A stretch of DNA of 64,000 nt from Desarmillaria ectypa (taxonomy: Eukaryota; Basidiomycota; Agaricomycetes; Agaricales; Physalacriaceae), in contig JAUDYN010000003.1 in assembly GCA_030407005.1 (NCBI GenBank), forward strand, positions 1,860,001 through 1,924,000, given 5' to 3'. The translations under genes were made by a program, and so were the position numbers. Of the stretch, positions 58,395-64,000 are shown one piece after another; the stretch's first letter is position 1; each line of letters opens with the position of its first letter. The notes below the pieces were generated by a model, which worked only from the letters and a program-made list of their open reading frames with translations, had not been told where the DNA came from and made no database searches.

Positions 58395-60242
58395 CTACCC
58401 GGACTGCTCCCAGACCTGCTGGTTCATTAGCAAAGGTATCCACAGACAATATGCCACTTACTTCAAAAAAGCGGCGACGATCAACTACATTTACCCCTCG
58501 GCAACTGGTGAGATCTAGATTTCCAAGCTTTGGACAAGCATCAATAATTGGAAAAAGACCATCATCTATATGCTATTTCAATTCGCTAATGGTAACTATC
58601 ATCAATGACACTTACTGGTTATTTTCGTCCCTGCAAGTTCCAATGTCGCAAGTTCCGGACAACATGAAATGAAGAGCGCTGCCTCGTCATTCACGCCGGT
58701 GTTGTTCAGCATCAGGGTTTGTAGAGCAGAAGGCTCGTCGTCTTCAGACGTAGGCATTAAACCGGCCAGGTCTGAAGAGCGCAGAGATGATATGCTTGAC
58801 AGGTTGAGATACTACGACAAAAGTGATATCAGCATCGGGCGGAAGGAAGAAAAGATACGAACGAGCCTTGCATTTACGGCCCACACGAGATATCATATGA
58901 CACAAAGCACTCGATTCCCTGCTTCTCGTCAAGTTCAGCTTGGTATTGGATACAAGACTTAGTGACTCTAGCCCTCCATATTCAGCCAACAAGTTACTGA
59001 CGAGTACCAAGTCATTGTCGTTTAACGTCATCGACGAGGTATTATTGATCATTGTACTTGGGCTTGTGCCAATGCCCAGTGCTCCTATCGCTAGCGTTTT
59101 CAATTGAGGCAGGCCCCGAATTGTGATACACAACTCTCCGGAAGATATCGCGGTAGACGTCAAGCACAACTTTTCCAGATGGGGAGCTTGGTTCACCCAT
59201 AGGGAGGGCTTGCGAATCGCAGTGAAGGAGACATCCAGTCGTCTCAGGTTCGGACATATAGTTGTAAGGTCCACCATTAAATGGTCGGAGACTGCGGTTT
59301 GACGGAGCTTTAGATTACGAAGGTGTACATGCCTGAATGCCTCATCCACGCTGGACAAGAATTTCGAGAATGTTGTATCTGTCTGATGGGAGAGAGGTTC
59401 ATCTATATCATTGAACAAAACCAGGTAGAAAAAAGACAAACCCAGTTGGATATCTTTGCGAGCTTGAGAACCTCCAACTCTGAGCATCCCACAAGCAACT
59501 CTGCTAATGAAGCTGGGGTTGCAGAGGTATAATTAAAATTGGCTACCCTGAGTTGTGGACATTTGGACGCGGCCAAGACGGTTTTACCGCCCACTTTAGA
59601 GCATCCGCTAGGGTGGTTCATGCTCATGAGCGAATATCGTCACCATTAGACATGATGATAACCCACCGGAGCACGAGCACCTTCAGCCGGGGCACGTTTA
59701 GAAGGACGGATGCAAAGACCTCATCCACTATCTTCTCAAATCCCGTTAAACGGAGCTCCCGCAAGTTTTCACCGAACCTCTTGATAGAAGAGATGGTATT
59801 CCTATTGACCCCAGGAAGGTTATTGGACAAAATAACAGACGATCCATTCAAGAAATACTAGGTACATGATGAGTGAGCTGTACAGGAGGGAGCTTTTAAG
59901 AAAGTTTCATCGCACAGTAACAATAGTCTCATGAGATAGATATGTCGGCCATGTAGCACTTAGCATCCCAAAGATCCTGCCCTTCAGTTCCCCTGGAACG
60001 ACTTGCAAATACTGGGATGTGTGTTTCCAGATGGTTTCACTATTATGAAGCTGAACAAAATTGGCCGCGAAAACTCTTGCGCACAACATGACAAGACTTG
60101 GAACAGTGTATATTGGTAGAGCGCGCGTAGAAGAGGCAGCAGATGATGGATAGTTGAGCTGAGCAGAAGGGTTGTCCGCTTCTGAAGGTGCGCCGAATAT
60201 GTGTCCAGAGGTCCGGTGCTTTTTGTTCTGTCGTCTAGACAT
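58395..60242 (-). CDS. Leucine-rich-repeat protein (F-box/Amn1-like)
   Basis: LRR protein of the cysteine-containing F-box/Amn1/Rad7 kind. The N-terminus (MSRRQNKKHRTSGHIFG) is basic; an F-box is not clear, though TVPSLVMLCARVFAANF and GRIFGMLSATWPTYLSHETI occupy that position. Repeats: NLRELRLTGFEKIVDEVFAS, LKVLVLRGCSKVGGKTVLAA after a splice CG/C, QLRVANFNYTSATPASLAEL, LEVLKLAKISNW, NLRRLDVSFTAIRKPSL, HLEKLCLTSTAISSGEL, and LESLSLVSNTKLNLT. The C-terminus lies in short exons: YLNLSSISSLRSSDLAGLMP, LQTLMLNNTGVNDEAALFIS, then DGLFPIIDACPKLGNLDLTS and a final VWEQSG, stop at 58395. Without these exons the frame would stop at 58744. It is convergent with the GH74 gene, with 68 bp between stops. 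Function unknown; substrate-recognition subunit of a ubiquitin ligase is a guess. Confidence 0.75.
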
Positions 60243-60408
60243 TCTTAACGAGACGCGCGAAGACGGCCGTCAGCGATGGTAAAAAGAGAAATAGAAAGTT
60301 CACAGTGGTAGCGTCGAGTCAAGCCACCATCGAAGATGACATCATTTTTTGGACTGAGTCCAGTCTCTAATTTCCAATACGTTTCTAACTACTAAACCGT
60401 GAGACATA

Positions 60409-61230
60409 GGCCAGATACATCATATGCAGCGCCGTCTTCCTGCGACCACGTTGCACCCGAGTCCGTAGAGAGGCAACTTGTTTTTCAGTGGAACTGTTCA
60501 GGAATCAGAAAAGTCCTCGGCTAGTAATCAAACTTGACACACCTGTCTCCGTTTCACAGCCTAACCTGTTCAAAATAAGAAGATTAATAGATCGCAATTA
60601 AGAAGGGAAACATACGATGTTCATTGACACGTTTCCGGCATAGTCAAGGTCGATAACCGAAGTCCACACCAGGGAAGAGAACGACGTGTATAGTCGCTGG
60701 TATCTGTGGCATCGGCGACGTACGTTTCTAATGAACTTCATGGATATGGAAGAGGCAGAGAGAGATACGAGGACGAACCGACGTCAGGCATGCTGCTCAC
60801 TTGAGTCCAAGTGCTACCATAGTCTGTCGATTTATATAGTCCATTCTCACTCATAGCACCGAAAAACAAGATATTATTGCTATTGGGGTGGACCACAAGA
60901 CGCTAGAAAGCCAGTTGTTAACACGTTTATACGAGCACAAACATTAGATTACCTCCCCACTGTCCCCAGACTCGTCCATCAGTGTAACTGGAATAAGATA
61001 AAACAAAACTCTTACACTCCTCTTCCAGGCATATTTCCCCCAAACTTGAAGGGCAAATCGACCTGTGTGAACGAATCTCCATAATCATCAGAAATTAAAA
61101 ATGGCCGTTGTTTAGATCCCATGAATTGGTATGGTATACATGCCGGTAGCCTAACATGTACGCGTCAAGGACAACCAACTCTCCAAACTATAAAAATCCA
61201 CCGAAGCCTCCACCACCTCCAATCTAGCGG
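60409..61230 (-). pseudogene. Decayed GH74 xyloglucanase relic
   Basis: Read on the minus strand, GH74 text appears in the correct order but broken. At about 61200-61222 is IGGGGGF, matching the propeller start. At about 61040-61160 are ATGMYT, NSWDLNNGHF, DDYGDSFTQVDLPFKFGGNM and PGRG. At about 60815-60905 are RLVVHPNSNNILFFGAMSEN and GLYKSTDYGSTWTQVSSMPD. At about 60690-60725 is ADATDTSDY, at about 60616-60671 VWTSVIDLDYAGNVSMNIV, and at about 60409-60500 STEKQVA and STDSGATWSQEDGAAYDVSG. These pieces need frame changes; a tandem ATACC duplication and a short T run break the second block. The segment with the first catalytic Asp is missing and a very large middle part (between DTSDY and VWTS) is deleted. 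It is inverted relative to the intact gene at 54799. No working enzyme can be made from it. Confidence 0.83.
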
Positions 61231-61621
61231 TTCCTCGTAGCCATGGTGGCTCGAGGAGCAGAGGAGAGTAGGTAGCACCGAAATTGAATCCATTATGGAG
61301 TCCAGAAGGTGACGTGAGGAAGGATGAAGCCTCGGATATCGATAATACTCGCACGTTCTGAGCATGATGGTGGATGTAACCTTGATGGTGGCTGGCGAAA
61401 AAGGACCGTGATTTGGTCGCATCCAACAGCAGCGACCCTCGCCTAGCAGACGATCTGTCTGGTCATTCGATCATGACAAGACAGCATGAAAGCAGGGGTT
61501 ATCACCATTTGAAAACGTGTATTTCTCCGTTCATCATGACGCCGCACAGTCGGTATCCGTATCAAATTAACGGTCGTACTGGATAAGTAATTTAGACATG
61601 ACAGTTTAGTAAAAAGAGGTG
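61231..61621. other. Intergenic, no gene seen
   Basis: About 390 bp between the GH74 relic and the stop of the secreted protein. The frames at 61151-61426 (minus) have no family likeness apart from the relic's edge. It may include decayed upstream sequence of the pseudogene. Confidence 0.4.
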
Positions 61622-63085
61622 TCACCCATCCTCTACTCCAGGTCGAAATAAAGCTTGCCAGACCATTCCCAACAACCAAATAGTCTCCACCTCGCCTTCC
61701 CCCTCCGCCAACAACACCACGTGAGTCCACCGCCGCCCAATGGGGCCCTCTCCGCGCCTCCCCAGATACACTTCTGCAACCTCCGGCTGCTCCTCCCATG
61801 CATATTTGATAAACTCTGCGCGCTTGTCGGCCCAGGTGCCTTCTTGGAGGGAAACGAGGATGAGGTTGCTGCTAGGAGTGAGGGGCGAGGAGAGGGTGGT
61901 GGATGAAGAGGAAGAGGTAGAACTTGAAACCTGGTGGCTGACTACGTCGTGTCCATTAATTTGGAGCGGAGAGGAAGAGGATGCTGCCGCCACAGCGCGA
62001 AATACAGACGATATTCTGTTTGGATCATTTCGCTTTTTCTTGGGTTTGCATCCCCCGGTCTCTGTGGTGGAATCGGCATGTTTGGAAGCACTCTTGGACG
62101 AGGTAGGATCATCCGCCTCTTCCCTCCTTGCCGCCTTATCCAAGTTCTCGGTGATCTCCTTTGCAGACGCCCCATCGACCTTCGTGGCATTGATAATAGT
62201 TGCAGTCCATGCGGGGACGTACGAAGCCTGGGGGCTGCCCTGTTCTCCAGCCACCACCATTGTCCGGTTCACCATCCCAGGGTAGCTATATAGCAGTCTC
62301 TGATCCACATACGCTTGGGATGCAATCTACATTTTATCAGTAAATAGCCAAACGAAGAAGAGAATGACACTCACGAGATTAGCTAGAGTCTGGTCATCAT
62401 AATCAGGCTGGATCTCCGCCAATGTCTTGTTCAGCCTCACATACGCGGCCCAGTCACTTTTGGTAAAGACCAAGTTCTCCTTACATCCTTCTACCTCGGC
62501 CCTAACAATCTCTCCCCGACCCCACTCCTCCATCTTCCGCAGACTAACCGGGTCCGCGGGAGGGACACCCACGTCCACATTCACTCCGATATTCGTCGTC
62601 TCTCCACCTACGTCATCTTGGTATGCCTTCATCAGCTTGGTCTGGTACACCGCGAGCCGTCCGAGGATGTTGTAGTACCGTATAATGAGCGAATTTTGGG
62701 CTGCAAACGAAGGCAGGTCATTTGTCCCAGTCTCGAGGAGAAATGCGGTGTAAGTCGCACCCCAGCTAGAGTACTCGCTCTTCGCAAAGGGACGGTCGGC
62801 AATGTTGGCTAGGGCATAGTTGGACTGAATTTGGTTTGCGGTGCCAAAGGTGGTGGGTCCGATGGGGCTGGCGGTGACGAAGCGGTCAGGTGCTTTGGGG
62901 TCGATTTGGAGGAGCATGGTTGTAAGGGCGGGTTGAATGGTAGTATCCTTGTCATCTACCTTGGATGTGTCGTTTGCAGGTTTATCATCCACTTTGTCAT
63001 CAGTTTTGTCGTCTAGCTTATCAGCCGGTAGAGGTAGAGCCATCGTGTAGAATATAACAAAGAGAAGAATGAATGATACTCTCAT
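61622..63085 (-). CDS. Secreted protein of unknown function with DDK repeats
   Basis: Two exons joined at about 62380 (ANL) to 62332 (IASQAYVDQ); reading through the 48-nt intron would end the protein early at TDKM. The start has a signal peptide (MRVSFILLFVIFYTMALPLP). A short run of DDK units follows (DKLDDKTDDKVDDKPAND, then SKVDDKDTT). Next is an ordered region (APDRFVTASPIGPTTFGTAN, ADRPFAKSEYSSWGATYTAF, NSLIIRYYNILGRLAVYQTK, RLNKTLAEIQPDYDDQTLAN). Exon 2 gives YSYPGMVNRTMVVAGEQGSP and PAWTATIINATKVDG, then an Arg/Lys/Ser-rich stretch and a helix-rich end (WADKRAEFIKYAWEEQPEVA, then VYLGRRGEGPIGRRW and LLGMVWQALFRPGVEDG). No family recognised. Two N-glycosylation sequons (NRT, NAT) fit a secreted protein. 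About 470 residues in total. Confidence 0.76.
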
Positions 63086-63160
63086 ATGGGGCGGGCCAGC
63101 CGACTAGTGAGAGAAGCATACAGAGAACTAGCTCTGTAAACATAAACACAGGACTGGTCG

Positions 63161-64000
63161 TCAAAGGGGTACATATCTACACAGGAATCGCATCGCATGG
63201 TTGGTCGTCAGGATGAGATGGTTGACGATGTGCGCAATCACGCCGACGGTAAGGCGCCAAAATAGGGTTCGGGCGGGTTGGCTTAGGATACCGAGATACG
63301 GTAGGGGACGGAAGAGAACAAAGTCGAGTAGGTTGAATGGAGGAGGAAAGTAGCATGGATTTGAGTAGGTGACAACGGTTCGATAAAATGACAGTCGTGC
63401 TTCGCGACACACAGCCGGGCCGTACCGCTTCCATTTGTCGTCGCCAAAATAAACGGGGCTTGGAGCGAGGACAAGGGCGAGAAAGGCGGCAACAATGATA
63501 GCAAAGAAGAGAAAGAGAAGTAAGGAGCGCGTCTCCATCGGGACGACAGCAGTGAGAAAGACGCCGTTGACCGAAGCGGAGAGGAGAAAAGAGATGAGGA
63601 GGATGGCTGGAAGGAACATTGCGACGATGGGGAACACAGTCTCTGCGACTCTCATCTTCAGACCGACGATGAACGGAAGGGCGGGAACAGGGCGCAGGAG
63701 ACGAAGCAGACTAGACGGAAGCTGGAAGGTGTGCATGAATACAGCCACCAGTAGCAGCCCAAACGACGTGTCTTCAGGAAAAGGCGGCGTCGACAACACA
63801 AACGCCAACAAAACAAGCACCGACCCTGTCGACAGCGACAACACCAACAGCGCCCATTCCCTCCCGCCCATGTACTCACTCGCCCCGTAGATCGTCGGCC
63901 GGTCAGGCGGGTACATCACGTAGCTCAGCAACAAGCCGTATGTTGCCAACCTCGCTGCCAAATCGAGCATGTGAGCGACACGGGCATGCCTAGTCCAGAC
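63161..64000 (-). CDS. Polytopic membrane protein, N-terminus outside the window
   Basis: The frame is open without a stop to the window edge (reading TRHARVAHMLDLAARLATYG), so the first Met at 63970 may not be the true start. It has five or six hydrophobic segments: LATYGLLLSYVMY, ALLVLSLSTGSVLVLLAFVL, GLLLVAVFMHTF, IVAMFLPAILLISFLL, LLLFLFFAIIVAAFLALVLA and RLTVGVIAHIVNHLIL. Between the last two lie YSNPCYFPPPFNLLDFVLFR and PLPYLG, which recall the C-terminal end of fungal TRP/Yvc1-like channels, where a PFNL segment follows the last helix. That resemblance is from memory and weak. The C-terminus ends FLCRYVPL. It lies head to tail with the secreted protein at 61622-63085. Confidence 0.6.
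   Translation of the reverse strand, partial: VWTRHARVAHMLDLAARLATYGLLLSYVMYPPDRPTIYGASEYMGGREWALLVLSLSTGSVLVLLAFVLSTPPFPEDTSFGLLLVAVFMHTFQLPSSLLRLLRPVPALPFIVGLKMRVAETVFPIVAMFLPAILLISFLLSASVNGVFLTAVVPMETRSLLLFLFFAIIVAAFLALVLAPSPVYFGDDKWKRYGPAVCREARLSFYRTVVTYSNPCYFPPPFNLLDFVLFRPLPYLGILSQPARTLFWRLTVGVIAHIVNHLILTTNHAMRFLCRYVPL

Noticed and set aside
61655..62293. Plus-strand frames opposite the secreted protein
   Set aside because: Shadows of the GC-rich coding minus strand; no domain, no signal.

Overview
This is a gene-dense nuclear segment from a filamentous basidiomycete, probably an Agaricomycete. The evidence is interrupted genes with mostly 48-60 nt introns, intergenic gaps often below 200 bp, a GH74 xyloglucanase with a fungal CBM1 cellulose-binding module, a GH3 beta-glucosidase, a fungal Cdc11-type septin and the alpha-aminoadipate (fungal) lysine pathway. 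I see no bacterial operons, CRISPR array, rRNA, convincing tRNA or intact transposon.

Layout. 0-4 kb: 3' part of a GH3 beta-glucosidase, a 6-phosphogluconolactonase and a mitochondrial branched-chain aminotransferase (-). 4-7.4 kb: a single-pass membrane protein (-), divergent from a PXA-domain protein (+). 7.5-17 kb: an ACO2-type aconitase (homocitrate dehydratase) with many introns, a mitochondrial MutS homologue MSH1 (-) and a Cdc11-group septin. 17.5-25 kb: an MIT-domain protein, the INO80 subunit Ies1 (-) and a secreted/membrane glycoprotein. 25-30 kb: a large alpha/beta hydrolase and an F-box-like protein, both (-). 31-36 kb: an acyltransferase of the Psi1/Cst26 type and a second Ies1 paralogue (+). 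36-43 kb: an unknown protein (-), saccharopine dehydrogenase LYS1 (-), a TTC1-like TPR protein, IMP1 protease (-) and Elongator subunit ELP4. 43.8-49 kb: an LRR-DH-PH RhoGEF. 49-54 kb: an amino-acid permease (-) and an unknown protein (-). 54.8-61.3 kb: GH74 xyloglucanase, an LRR protein (-), then a decayed GH74 relic in inverted orientation. 61.6-64 kb: a secreted protein of unknown function (-) and a polytopic membrane protein running off the window (-).

Themes. Amino-acid metabolism recurs (ACO2 and LYS1 in lysine synthesis, BAT1 for branched-chain amino acids, a permease), as do plant cell-wall degradation (GH3, GH74) and mitochondrial maintenance (MSH1, IMP1). I take this as ordinary genome mixture, not a cluster.

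Most notable observations: (1) three microexons of 9, 11 and 8 nt plus two GC-AG introns in the aconitase gene; (2) a GH74 pseudogene beside, and inverted to, the intact GH74 gene; (3) two diverged Ies1 paralogues about 11 kb apart; (4) a repetitive basic/acidic, nuclear-signal-like linker in a mitochondrially targeted MSH1; (5) exons recovered by splice-phase reasoning for the RhoGEF, the LRR protein and two unknown proteins. I found no clearly new multi-gene system. All exon calls are by eye and have not been checked against transcripts.
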